Positions 11,290-21,325 of a DNA stretch of 64,000 nt are shown here, in pieces. Numbering within the stretch: the first letter of the stretch is position 1; each line of letters begins with the position of its first letter. The notes under the pieces are model-generated. The model ran no database searches and had not been told where the DNA came from. It saw only the letters and a program-made list of their open reading frames with translations. A program made the translations under genes and the position numbers. The stretch comes from Diaporthe sp. PMI_573 (lineage: Eukaryota > Ascomycota > Sordariomycetes > Diaporthales > Diaporthaceae). The stretch covers positions 1,426,001 to 1,490,000 of the forward strand of contig JAJTUP010000002.1 of the NCBI GenBank assembly GCA_021399435.1. Reading direction: 5' to 3'.

Positions 11290-13238
11290 AGGATCGTGGG
11301 AGGTAGGGGATGATTATACCAATTTCTTTCGGCGTTATGGTTGGATATGATGCTTTGCAAAGAAAGATGTGCTCCTAGGGGACGAGCTGAGACCACAAAA
11401 GGAGGACGGTACAGAGCTGGAAATGTAATTGGTGTGTCGTGATTGCACTGCATCTTGAGAGATGAGTAGAGACGAGTGACAGCATTAGACAGCATCATAG
11501 ACCATGCATACCTCTTGTACGCGCTGCATAGAACACGAACTTTCTGTGAATCGTTGAATGTGATACTATCAGTATCACAGCCGTAGCACAGCCGGCTTGG
11601 GCAGCACTCTGTGGAACAGTGTTGTACGAGCTTCTCTTGTCAGGTAGGCCATGGAATATCGGGTGGATTACAACAGGTTAGAGCCCACACACAGGACAGG
11701 CCCTGCTTTGACCGGACTTGTGTGCGTGGTCGAGTGCGGAGATCACGGCGGGAACTCAACAGTGCCGTATGGACGAGCGAGCACAAAGAGGTTGCCACAG
11801 CTGTGAGCGCTGTGCCACGGGGCGGTGTGAGGCTGAGACACTGTAGCTTTGCCTGCAGGCCTGCAAGTCCTCAAAGCTGGCAGCTGGCTACGACTGAGAA
11901 GGCCAGACTCGAAAAGACGTGGCCGACGAGCAATGACGACGAACCGACCACATCTTGTTGCATGCGATGTCGTCTGAATTGCCTCACGTGCATTTCGTAC
12001 CACACCGCAACAGCCTACTGGAAATCCGGTCCATGCGCAGCGCAAGGTCTCAGGCACAGGGGGAACTCCTGCTTCTGGAAGGGGGTTGTACGACCTCAAC
12101 CGGGGCACCGAGCAAATTCCTCGCCCATTTTTAGGTCTGGAGGCAGCCACACCTGCACACCTCAAGTGAACAGGATCAAACGTGGGGGGGCGGCCAATCA
12201 CGGTGACGGCTAAAGGGGAAAAGCAAGCCACAATGCACGGGCTGGGCTGGCAACAGCTTGCAGCCAGACAGCAGAGGCGCAGAGGCGTGAGACAGGCCAA
12301 CATTTTCAAGTTCTCCAGCTTTGGGGATTTGTTGGAGAGGGTGCGAGGGCAGGGATGACGGAAGGGCTGAAGGGGTGGGCGGATGACGCGACCCTTAGCC
12401 CATGACATATGCTCTCTCCTATACGTGTATCCTCATTCTGTCTACCCGGGCACTTTAAAATTTGGGACAGGGATACGCTTGAACGCGACCTTCCTCCCCC
12501 CCGAAGCACCACACCTGGCTCCCGCCCGTCACTTACACAGTAGCTACACGTGTTGGAACAAGAACCTGGCCATCGAGATTGAATCGTAAATTCCATCCCT
12601 CCCTACCCACTAGACAAGGGAATCCCCCTTTTCCCTCACGGGCTCCCTCTACTCAATTGACTGGTGATAAACAGCTCAAGATTGCATCCAACCCCGTCCT
12701 CTACCACAGCGTCCTGGAGCTTTGTTGAAGCTTGTGACGACAGCACCTCGACGTCTCCCACGCTGCATGCAGTACGTGACACCAATGGATTGGACAGAAA
12801 AATTGCAGCTGACAGGCAAACAGGCCCCCAAGCAGTCGAGTACGGTCCCCACACATTAAACTCTTCGGCATCGTGCCTCAGCTGCCCTCGTCCAAAGTCA
12901 ACATCCGTTATCCCTCAGAGCGACCCCCAAAGACCCACCCTACGGAGTACACCCACTCGCATACCTTGTTGTAGAAGCACGCCGAATCATCTCTCAACCC
13001 CATCTCTCATCCATCCAACGACCAACCCCCCCCTCCTCCCACGACTCGACCTGTCCACACATCCTTCCTTGCCCTTGTACGCCAGCGTGGAGCGTGGTCC
13101 AGTATTTATGCCGCAGCAGTACTGCACACCATAAACAAAGCAGCTTTTTACAGCACCACGGCTCCCAGTCCGCTTGCAGCATCCGCTCCAGGGCCACAAC
13201 CCAGACCACAGCCACAGTAACTGCCACAACCCAGAATC
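11290..13238. other. Intergenic: F-box gene 3' flank and PCT1 promoter/leader
   Basis: No supported gene. Overlapping frames at 11611-12213 (plus) and 11743-12408 (minus) have no family features. The last roughly 300 nt are C/T- and CCA-rich, typical of a leader. One copy of the short palindromic motif TACGGAGTA lies at about 12942-12950. Confidence 0.5.
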
Positions 13239-14869
13239 ATGGCATCACCCAGCGCATCCCTCGGCGGCAGCAAGCGCAAGCGGGCCGCCGCCGCCGGCCC
13301 CTCCTCGCCCGACCTCGCCGACTCGAAAAGCCTACAGTCCGCCATGGACGCCCAGCTCCAAGCAGAGTCCCGCGACGCATCCGGCGAGGAGGGTGACACC
13401 ACCGCCCCAGAGTCCTCCGCCGGCGCACCCTCACAAGGCCACCGCAGGACCGACTCCGGCAGCTCACAACACCCCCCAAGTAAGCGCCAACGCGGCAACA
13501 ACAGCTCCGACAAGGCCGCCGAGGCCTCTGCCGACCCTGGCGAGCCAAGCGACACCACCGAGGCCAGCGTCGACATCGAGAACCGCGTCTCCAGGAAGAG
13601 CACCCTGAGGGGCAAGGCGGCCGCCAATAACGCCGCTACCAAGAAGGACCAGGAGCGCATGCCGCCCCCGCCCATCGGGAAGCTCACACACCCCGTCGGC
13701 TACAAGACGAACCCGCCCCCTGCTGGGCGGCCCGTCAGGGTCTACGCCGATGGAGTTTTTGACCTGTTCCATCTCGGGTGTGTAATTGCCATTCAACGCA
13801 ACGTACTAGACTCAAACAGCTGACTGATACCCTTCCCAACGCGTAGGCACATGCGCCAGCTCGAGCAGGCCAAGAAGGCCTTCCCCGATGTGTACCTCCT
13901 CGTGGGAGTGACTGGCGATGAGGAGACACACATGCGAAAGGGCTTGACGGTGCTCTCGGGCAAGGAGCGCGCCGAGACCGTTCGTCACTGCAAGTGGGTG
14001 GACGAGGTGGTGGAGAACTGCCCCTGGATCGTAACCCCGGACTTCCTGGCAGAGCACAAGATCGATTACGTGGCGCACGATGACCTTCCCTACGGTGCCG
14101 ACGAGGGCGACGATATCTACGCGCCGATCAAGAAGGAGGGCAAGTTCCTGGTGACGCAACGGACCGAAGGCGTCAGCACGACGGGAATCATCACCAAGTA
14201 AGAAGCCTCGCCGCATACCATGTGGACACCTTGACACTAATCATTCCACCCCCGACCCAACAGGATTGTCCGGGACTACGAAAAGTACATATCCCGCCAG
14301 CTGAAGCGCGGCACCTCGCGCCAGGAACTCAACGTGAGCTGGCTCAAGAAGAACGAGCTCGACCTCAAGCGCCACGTTCAGGATCTGCGCGATAACATCC
14401 GCTCCAATTGGTCGACCACCGGCCAGGAGCTTGGCAAGGAGTTCCGCCAGTTCTGGCCCGCCAGCAGGCCTCAGAGCCCCGCGCCGCAGACGCTGGGCGG
14501 CGCCTCCTCGGTCGCTGCCAACGGTGGCGTTGGCGACATCCCCTCGAGCCCGTCCATGTCGACCCTTGGGCCTAGGTCGCCCGGTGCCGACGGCAGGACA
14601 CAGAATGATTTCATCACCGGGTATACCCTCGGACTGATCGGCGGTGTGCGTGGCTGGGTGAGTAACAGCTTAAATCTCCTCGACCCCGACCATGCTTACT
14701 ATCTTGCTATGACTGCTTGTGGTGCGTGGATGCTAACAAGTGGCAGATGACCAAGAGCCGGAGGAACCTCCGCCAGGAGGACAGCCGCCCGCCGAGCGAC
14801 GAGGATTCAGAGGAGGAGCCCCGCGGGCGCAAGGGCGCAGCGGCCGCTACGCCGGCGCAAGGGGCATGA
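13239..14869 (+). CDS. PCT1: Choline-phosphate cytidylyltransferase (CDP-choline pathway)
   Basis: The gene has four exons, 13239-13777, 13847-14197, 14264-14657 and 14747-14869, giving 468 aa. The enzyme makes CDP-choline from CTP and phosphocholine, the rate-limiting step of the Kennedy pathway to phosphatidylcholine. The N-terminal 160 residues are Ser/Ala-rich with basic patches (SKRKR, SKRQR) that may be nuclear targeting signals. The cytidylyltransferase fold starts at VRVYADGVFDLFHLGH. The HxGH nucleotide-binding motif is H178-L-G-H181, and the RTEGVSTT signature is at about 285-292. A helical, amphipathic membrane-binding region follows (KNELDLKRHVQDLRDNIRSN), then a Ser/Pro-rich regulatory tail ending in an acidic/basic mix. 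Intron 1 falls inside the HLGH motif, in the Gly codon. Domain order and length match fungal enzymes. Confidence 0.96.
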
Positions 14870-15625
14870 ATGATATGGTGCAAACATTGACAGGAGAAAG
14901 GAGAGAAGAACCAAGACACCTCGCGGGTGGAGACGGGAGGAGACGATAATGAATGACATAGACTGGTTGCCTCACTTGCACCACGGGACCGGCTAAGTTG
15001 GGATGCATGGCTGGGTTTAAAAATAAAAGAAGGGATCCAGAGTGCCGGGTATTTAGAATGAATGGCGTCCAAGGAAACCTGCTTGAAGATGATATGATGG
15101 GGGCCCCTTTCTGTCTCGCGCGCTGTAGGAGTATGTAGCGTTTCTCCTAAAAGCATCTCCTACGCCTTGCTTCTCGTCTCGTGGAACACGAAATCCCACC
15201 ATCCAGGTCTGATCAGAAATGTTGAACTTTGTCGATGATCTCACTATACGGGCCGTGTAGACTAGGAGCATATGTACAGCTCACAAAGTGTGCATTTTTA
15301 TGGCAGATCTAGCGTCTACTTTCTTGTTCTTTTCTTTTATCTTCTCCGAACCAACAATCGATCATGCCTTCTGTGATTTTCCAACGCCGGTGCTTCAGAT
15401 ATGATCATATTGTCTTGATGCAGGCAACGCCAGATGGGTCAAATAGACCTCATTTATTCACTCCTGGACCCGAGAAACGCTCAAGTCCGCAGATCAAGCT
15501 CAGCACTTTTGGACAGTTCAATCGCAAACAGAGAGTAGCAGCCGCTCCCTTCGCCTGCTTACCCCCCTCACTCACCACGCAACCTTCCAAATCATATCAG
15601 GACATCCCCAACATTGCCCCCACCC
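14870..15625. other. Convergent interval PCT1 / RTF1
   Basis: The 3' flanks of two converging genes. I see no gene and no clear structural signal. Confidence 0.5.
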
Positions 15626-17799
15626 TCAGATCTCCACGTCGATATCCAGGTCCAGGGAGCCAATGATATCATCGTCCGTCAGCGCCCGGTGGATCTTAGG
15701 CACGCCGCCCTTGCCGTTCGCGGCGGCCTCCTGCTGCTGCTGCTGCCGCAGCTTCGCCACGTGCGGAGGCACGGCGCTCTCCGCGCCGAGCTGGGGGGTG
15801 CCGTTGGCAGGGGTGCTGGCCCCGCTTCCGGCAGCCGAGTCGCCGCCGTCCTGCGTCCTGACCGCGAACTTCCTCCTGAGCTGGGACCGGCGCGACGACG
15901 GGTCCTCGCTGTCGGCCCCGCTGCCGCCGCCCCTGTCCGCGAGCGCGTCCCGCGCCTTGCGCCGCTCCGCTATCTGCGCCTCGCGCACCTGCTTCGCGTT
16001 GAGCTGCCGGTTGAGCCGGTTCTTCTCGGCCAGGCGGTCCTGCTGCGTCGGCCCGCTGGGCTTGGCCGGGGCCGCCTTCTTGAGCGAGGTCGAGAAGGCG
16101 AGGCGGGGCGCCGGCATGTTGTCTACCCTCTCCTGCAGCTCGTCCGCGAGCGCCGTGTTGCCATGGCGGCGGGCCTCGGCGGCCTCCTGCTCCAGTTTCG
16201 CCCGCTCGGCGCCGCTGAACTTGTCCCGTAGCGTGTTCTGCCGGTGGAGCTTCTCTGACAGCTCCTCATCGGTCCAGCTGCGGTTGAGGAATTTGTTGAT
16301 ATCGTCGACCTTCTGTGTCAGCTCGGGCTTCTTGGGCAAGGCGATGCCGTCTTTTCCGCACACGATCTGATAGCGGTTCCATTCGGCCTGTCGTTGATTA
16401 GATTGGATGTTGCGATTCGAAGATTGGGCTGGGCTTACATCTGTGAAGGGGCTCTCGGAGCAAGCAATATAAGGCCACTCCTTCTCAGCCTTGCCATGCG
16501 CGGCAATCACGTACTGGTCTGTGACAATGGTCTTGTGCTGCTCGTTCTCAACGGCATATGGTCGGCCGGTGGTGACACCTTGTGACTGATCAGCAACAGC
16601 ACTGCGACCCGCTCAACTCCACTACTCACCTTTGATGACCGCCATGCGATACACGGGCTGTCTCGTCGTAGGATCTGGCCCAATGTGGATTCGTATGTAG
16701 CAGCCCTTAACAGTCTCGTTGAAACGTGGCCAGAAGTTGAGCTTGGCGAAGCGCGTGCGACTGAGGCGACATCTCTCGATGTCCCGGAGTTCGGCAGGCA
16801 GAGCCCTTTCTGGGGTCTTTGATCTCTTCTTGGACGGCCCAGCCCACTCCACGTCACTGTCGTCGGAATGGCGGCTGCGACTACGGCTTGAGCCGCTTCG
16901 GTAAGAGGGCGATCGGCGGTCTCGACGTCGCTCTTCGTCCTTGCGACGTCGATCCTGCTTTTCCGCCCGCGCACGCTTGAGGTTGTCGAGCGCTGTAGTG
17001 GCCGCTTTTGTGGTCTTTGATGTCGTGCGAGGTCGGGATGTCTTTTGGTCGCCCTCCTCAAGGTCGGCGGCGCCAGCCTTGCGCTTCTTGTGCTTCTCTC
17101 CCTCTGTGTTCTGGACCATCTGCCTCAACGTTGCCAGGGTCTTGGCTCGGTTCCTCTCTGCATGCCTCTCCTCAAGGATCCTTTCTCGCTCGATTTCGCG
17201 CATGGCCATGATCTCTTCCTTCTCTTCATAGCTCTTGTACAGTCCCTCGACCGGGTATTTGTTCTCGCCTTCGTCCGGTTCCTTGCTCTGGACCGCATCC
17301 GACTCCGCATCCGAATCGGATTCGTCCATGGGCACCGAGGACTGCGAGCGAGGGGAACCATGATCGGAGCTGAGAGAGGGAAAGACGGGTTAGCGTCGCA
17401 GCGCAAACAGCAAGTTACATGTGATATTCGTAGTGTTGCAGCTCGGATCCGGGTGATGGGGATGGTTGATGCAGGACTGTGAACTCACGCTTCACCCTCA
17501 TCTTCGGACTCAGCTTTGCGTCCAGTCCTCTTCGCGGAAGTCTTCTTAGTCGCAGGGCTCCGTGGAGATGAGCGCTCCGCAGGCTGGGCACTCTGTGACC
17601 GTTCAGGGCCACGGCTTCGGCTCTGGCTGCGAGACTGGCTGCGGCCGCGACTGCGGCTGCGACTGCGGCTGCGACCACGGCTGCGACTGCGACTGCGACT
17701 GCGACCACGGCTGCCGGCATCGGATGCTTCATCAGAGGATCCATCGCCGCCGCCCGCAAGGGCGAGCAGCATGTCATCGGGATCTCCAAAGTCAGACAT
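15626..17799 (-). CDS. RTF1: RTF1, Plus3-domain subunit of the Paf1 transcription-elongation complex
   Basis: The minus-strand gene has exons 17489-17799, 16630-17369, 16439-16578 and 15626-16387, giving 650 aa. Rtf1 links the Paf1 complex to RNA polymerase II and Spt5 and promotes H2B ubiquitylation. The protein begins MSDFGDPDDMLLALAGG. It then has an Arg-Ser dipeptide array (about residues 31-66), acidic segments (PMDESDSDAESD), and the conserved YPVEGLYKSYEEKEEIM block that resembles the histone-modification region. A long basic helix rich in Glu/Arg/Lys follows. The Plus3 domain spans about 290-425 (ALPAELRDIERCRLSRTRFA; YRMAVIKGVTTGRPYAVEN; QYVIAAHGKAEKEWPYIACS). The C-terminal half is coiled, Ala/Gln-rich and ends with a conserved acidic tail (DDDIIGSLDLDIDVEI). 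Intron phases are consistent throughout. The start ATG at 17799 gives the typical N-terminus. Confidence 0.94.
17637..17712. repeat. Tandem CTGCGA/CTGCGG repeat inside RTF1
   Basis: On the plus strand the sequence repeats (CTGCGR)n with occasional CCACGG. On the coding strand it encodes runs of Arg-Ser with interspersed Gly and Gln. The repeat is in frame and would be prone to length variation. Confidence 0.8.
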
Positions 17800-18407
17800 G
17801 TCCGCCGTATCAGTCACAGGCGTTCGCGACTGCAGGTAATTTGGTTGGAAGGAAAGGAGAGCTCTCGGAAAGTATGTCGGTGTAAATGCGCCAGGTCGCA
17901 AAGGTTGAGAAACGGGGCTTGGGAATGTTGGGTTGCGTGGCAAGAAAGCAAGCAGAAGCGTTGCCGGCCGAGGAGGAAGGTTGATGACGGAGGCGCTTGA
18001 TAAGGCCCGGGTTGCAAGATTCAGATGACCTCGCCGGACGGACGACCTATTGGGATGCAAAGATTCACAATAGGATCGACGAGGCAAGAAAGTAAGGGAA
18101 CGTAGGTCAGAGAGCTCAGAAAGTCATTCTACGCGCAGCCTCACCCATTGTCTCCTGGCTGGGGTGGGGCCCTTGTTGTCCTGACCAATCACCACCCCAC
18201 GTTTTTGGAAGCAGCCAGGCCCATTCCTGCGCTACCCCAGCCAGCTGCCTTAATTGCCTGCATCAGCCAACCTGCGCAGCCCGCCCTGCAGCCTCAACTG
18301 TCCCGTCACTCAAATGCGTGCCTGTCATCGCGATCAGCGCGATGACAGTGCTGATTGTTCTCCCAGGCCAATAGAATTGCTTTGAATTGGGGCATTTTGT
18401 ACAATGG
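17800..18407. other. RTF1 promoter and downstream flank of the DHODH gene
   Basis: The 600-nt interval contains the RTF1 promoter (minus strand) and the 3' flank of the DHODH gene. A CCAAT motif occurs near 18184 on the plus strand, and a perfect hairpin is at 18322-18348. Confidence 0.5.
18322..18348. terminator. Perfect 11-bp inverted repeat with 5-nt loop
   Basis: CTGTCATCGCG (18322-18332) and CGCGATGACAG (18338-18348) are exact reverse complements around ATCAG. The element is 60 nt beyond the DHODH stop codon, so it falls in that gene's likely 3' untranslated region. It could be an RNA hairpin affecting 3' end formation or stability, or a dyad binding site in the RTF1 upstream region. 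The structure is certain; the role is not. Confidence 0.4.
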
Positions 18408-19421
18408 TCAAACATCTTTGAGGATCTTGTCGAAAATGCTCACGCCGTCGAGCCCCAAACCAGTCCCAACGCCCACAATGTCGGCACCCACAGCTTGCAT
18501 TCTCTTATACCCGTTGTGATCCAAGACTCCGCCCACGCCAATGATCTGAATGTGAGCCAGCGGCCTTCCTGCCTCGTCTAGCATCCTTCGAATTGTCCTC
18601 ACGTTGCCTAGAGCCAAGGGATGCAGTGGTGCCCCGGCCATGCCACCGATCCCTTGCGCAGGTAGCGCAGGATCGCTGCATGCCTTCACTCCCGGGTCGG
18701 CGAGGACCAGGCATGACCCGAGGGTGTTTGTTGCCGTTATGAACGAGACTGGGGACACGCCGTCCCGGTCCTGCTGCGCTGAGGACTTGAGGGCGGAGAA
18801 GAGTTCCACATATTCAGCCGCATGCGTGTAAGGTGGAGTCTTCAGACCAAACGGGATGCGCGGGAGATCTGGGTCTGGCACAAGCTTCTGCAAGGCTGTC
18901 AGGTAGGACCTCAGAGAGTCGCTATTGTAGGCCGGGGGTGGCTTGTCCGGGATGTTGGGACAGCTGAGGTTGATCTCCATGGCGAGCGGAAAGGGCACCT
19001 GCTTCTGGCGATGTGCGACGAGGGAGTAACATTGTGCCACTTCCTCGGGACTGCCAGTAACCGATATGATGAACCCTTTGCCTGGCAGGGCAGAAGGCGA
19101 CTCTGCTATCTGCCCTATAAACCCGAGGTAAGCCTCTAGGTTATGTGGGCTATATCCGAGTGTATTGAGGCTTGCGTTCTCATGGCCCTTCAGCTTGTCA
19201 CGGTCCTGTTCAGCCTGATGAGTGGCAGCGTCGAAGAGGGTGAACTGGTGCCTCGATGGATCGTGTGCAAAGCCGGAAATGAGGGATGTCCGCGTAGTGA
19301 CAGCACCGGTCTTGGGGCATTCGTAAAGCGCCTTGAGATCCTCGAGACCGGTCGCCCAAGGGTTCGCCGAGTTGACAAGGGGTGGGCTAATCTCAAGCGG
19401 GGGAGGTGAGGTGGTCCCCAT
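18408..19421 (-). CDS. Class 1A (fumarate-type, URA1-like) dihydroorotate dehydrogenase
   Basis: An intronless minus-strand frame encodes 337 aa from the ATG at 19421. The frame stays open further upstream, but this ATG gives the compact class 1A length and the start MGTTSPPPLEISPPLVNSAN. The protein is an FMN TIM barrel. It has the loop EINLSCPNIPDKP with Cys154 as the likely catalytic base, the substrate/FMN strand SFITATNTLGSCLVLAD, GIGGMAGAPLHPLAL, and the phosphate-binding GVGGV with VGVGTGL at the C-terminus. Cys instead of Ser, and no N-terminal mitochondrial presequence or membrane helix, separate it from the mitochondrial class 2 enzyme that filamentous fungi normally use. It should be cytosolic, oxidise dihydroorotate to orotate and reduce fumarate. 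It may be an extra paralogue, like the laterally acquired URA1 of yeasts. Confidence 0.92.
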   Translation of the reverse strand: MGTTSPPPLEISPPLVNSANPWATGLEDLKALYECPKTGAVTTRTSLISGFAHDPSRHQFTLFDAATHQAEQDRDKLKGHENASLNTLGYSPHNLEAYLGFIGQIAESPSALPGKGFIISVTGSPEEVAQCYSLVAHRQKQVPFPLAMEINLSCPNIPDKPPPAYNSDSLRSYLTALQKLVPDPDLPRIPFGLKTPPYTHAAEYVELFSALKSSAQQDRDGVSPVSFITATNTLGSCLVLADPGVKACSDPALPAQGIGGMAGAPLHPLALGNVRTIRRMLDEAGRPLAHIQIIGVGGVLDHNGYKRMQAVGADIVGVGTGLGLDGVSIFDKILKDV

Positions 19422-19783
19422 GGCTCCTGGTGATGATGCCGCACAAGCTCTCGTCACACACAGCCTGTCACGGAAACAGAACGTCTCTCGGCCGAGAAAG
19501 ACTCTTCTAGAGGAGTCAGCGACAGTCTCGCAACAAACTACGTCCAGATGATAGTAGAGTTTGTCCTGGCGAAGTATGCGGCGGGGTCCCCGCATGATAA
19601 GATAAGGAGCACTAGGTGCAGCACGGTACTCGGGGACAGTGCTCTCGGCTTCAGAGGCCGAATTTGAGGGTCTCACCATTGAAGTCGTGTTTTGAAAAGC
19701 TCTATGCCAACTTACTATCTGCTTTTGTTCCCGCTGGATTCCATCCTCTTCCTTCCCATAGCAAGTAAATGAGCACAGCACGC
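19422..19783. other. Short interval DHODH promoter / SFM1 3' flank
   Basis: This tandem minus-strand interval of about 360 nt holds the DHODH promoter and leader and the end of SFM1. The DHODH reading frame stays open through it, but the translation there lacks family resemblance. Confidence 0.5.
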
Positions 19784-20693
19784 CTAGAACAGGTCGTCTA
19801 TGGCCTTGTCGGCGTCCTTGCCGATCAACTCCCTCATGCCCTGCCGGCGATCAATTAGTGCTGTGCGCGGAACATAAACAAGAAACATGTGTATGAGCAA
19901 ACATACCTTGGGCATCATGGGCTGGCCGTCCTCTCCCTTGACGTAGCGAAATGGCATCTCGGTGCTCTCATGTTCGTTGATCTTCAACTCAGGGTGATCG
20001 ACGTAGGGAATGTCCTTCAAAGGGACTGTTCACAAGTCAGCTTCGCTCAAGCCTGGCTCTCACGGTGCTGTCGAGGGAGGGTGGAGAGAAGAAAAAGATC
20101 CTGGCACTGACTTTGTTGCTGGATCACCATCCGTGTCACCCGCACGGCCGTGTCGGTAGTCATCTGGACAGGACCAAGTCTGCGCCCTGGGAAGCCTTTC
20201 TTCCTCAGCTCCGAGGTGCGATCTAGTCACATTCAATATGCACTCTTGCAGCATTTCGTATACAGTAAACCATGGGCTGAGAATTACCTCGTGGGGGATC
20301 ATCGCCTTTCCGCTCACAGTCGTTAGAATCGAATCAGACGTCATGCGGGACTGGAGTGTCTATCCCACCTAGGATTCCACCGAACAGAAAGGTGCCGAAC
20401 TCTTGCGCATCCTCGGGCGACAAATCCTTCTCTGCTGCTGGGTCCAGCAGGCATACCGTGTTCTTGGTCGCGGCGTAGATGTTCTCGACGCTGTTCTGCG
20501 TGGCTTTGAAGACCGGGATGGCCTTCAGTGACTCGGGGACCTTGAACCCGTCCGGCAGGGACGAGAGCGTGAAACTGCTGCCCGATTCCTGAGACTCCTC
20601 AGCAATGGCGACATACTCCAACTCAGACCAGGGACCGAGCTCGGGATCAAGATGCTCGACAATGTAGACCTTGCCGCCGACGTTGGGTGCCAT
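19784..20693 (-). CDS. SFM1: SPOUT-class protein arginine methyltransferase SFM1
   Basis: The minus-strand gene has five exons: 20369-20693, 20288-20305, 20112-20222, 19907-20025 and 19784-19840. The product is 209 aa, close to the yeast length. Sfm1 methylates ribosomal protein uS3 on an arginine and has a trefoil-knot SPOUT fold. Visible family blocks are KVYIVEHLDPELGPWSELEY, VCLLDPAAEKDLSPEDA, FGTFLFGGILGDDPPRDRTS, GRRLGPVQMTTDTAVRVT, IPYVDHPELKINEHESTEMP, FRYVKGEDGQPMMPKGM, and the acidic end DADKAIDDLF. The second exon is only 18 nt (encoding the GDDPPR core), between introns of 63 and 65 nt. Without it the highly conserved GGILGDDPPRDR block cannot be made. The start ATG at 20693 gives MAPNVGGKVYIVEH. 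Confidence 0.92.
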
Positions 20694-20950
20694 TCTTGAT
20701 GTCGTCGTGGCCAATTTTGTCCCCTTTGAAGTAGACGAGGACCTTCCCCGGTAAGATTACGACAGTGTGAGACTGACGAGAGTGGGACAGAAACGAACAG
20801 GGTTGGAATTCTAGAGGCTCAAAACGGAGGATCTTGTGAGGACGATTGATACACAGTTGAATTTTGTCCACTTCCCAGGTTGCCCACATGCCCGGATGGG
20901 TTGGTCCTGGAGCATCCACTTGCTCTAGCGTCCGTCCTTGGCATTCTGCC

Positions 20951-20979
20951 GTACGGAGTAGTCTGGCAGTACTCCGTAC
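20951..20979. repeat. Inverted repeat GTACGGAGTA..TACTCCGTAC
   Basis: Two perfect 10-nt arms (20951-20960 and 20970-20979) are separated by 9 nt, and a further CTCCGTA copy follows directly. The palindromic core TACGGAGTA also occurs at about 12942. The location, about 260 nt upstream of the SFM1 start, fits a dyad regulatory site, but a repeat remnant is equally possible. Confidence 0.45.
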
Positions 20980-21211
20980 TCCGTATACACACGTAGAGAC
21001 CCAGAGGTATGCAGGCACCAGGCACGGCTGCAAGCTTGAAACGTCAGTCTTGCTAGGTTCTGAGAACTTTCTAGACTAGCTTGCCAAAGACATTTTCCAT
21101 TCGTCTTTCCTCTTGCTAAACACAAGACCTGCCATCAACGTCTAGGAATCTTTGGGACTGGTCATACCTAACGTGAGATAGCCAGTTAAAGAATCCCCAT
21201 TCATCAGTCCA

Positions 21212-21325
21212 GCAGGAGGTCAGGAGGTCAGGAGGCTACACTAAAGGATATTGGGGCTTTATCCTATAAGAGGCTATCCTATAGGACGGTTCGGAGGTTG
21301 TCTTGTAAGAGGTCATCCTGTAGCT
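21212..21325. repeat. Array of AGGAGGTC and TCCTATAGG-type repeats
   Basis: Three tandem CAGGAGGT-like units (21212-21236) are followed by ATCCTATAAGAGGC, TATCCTATAGGACGG, TCGGAGGTTGTC, TTGTAAGAGGTC and ATCCTGTAG. The units resemble those at 7411-7505. No open frame or terminal repeat is visible. Confidence 0.45.

Noticed and set aside
11611..12408. Overlapping frames of 200 codons (plus) and 221 codons (minus).
   Set aside because: No recognisable motifs, no good start context, and neither joins neighbouring exons. Treated as non-coding.
15614..16370. Long plus-strand frames opposite RTF1.
   Set aside because: They are antisense shadows of a well-supported RTF1 exon and arise from codon bias.
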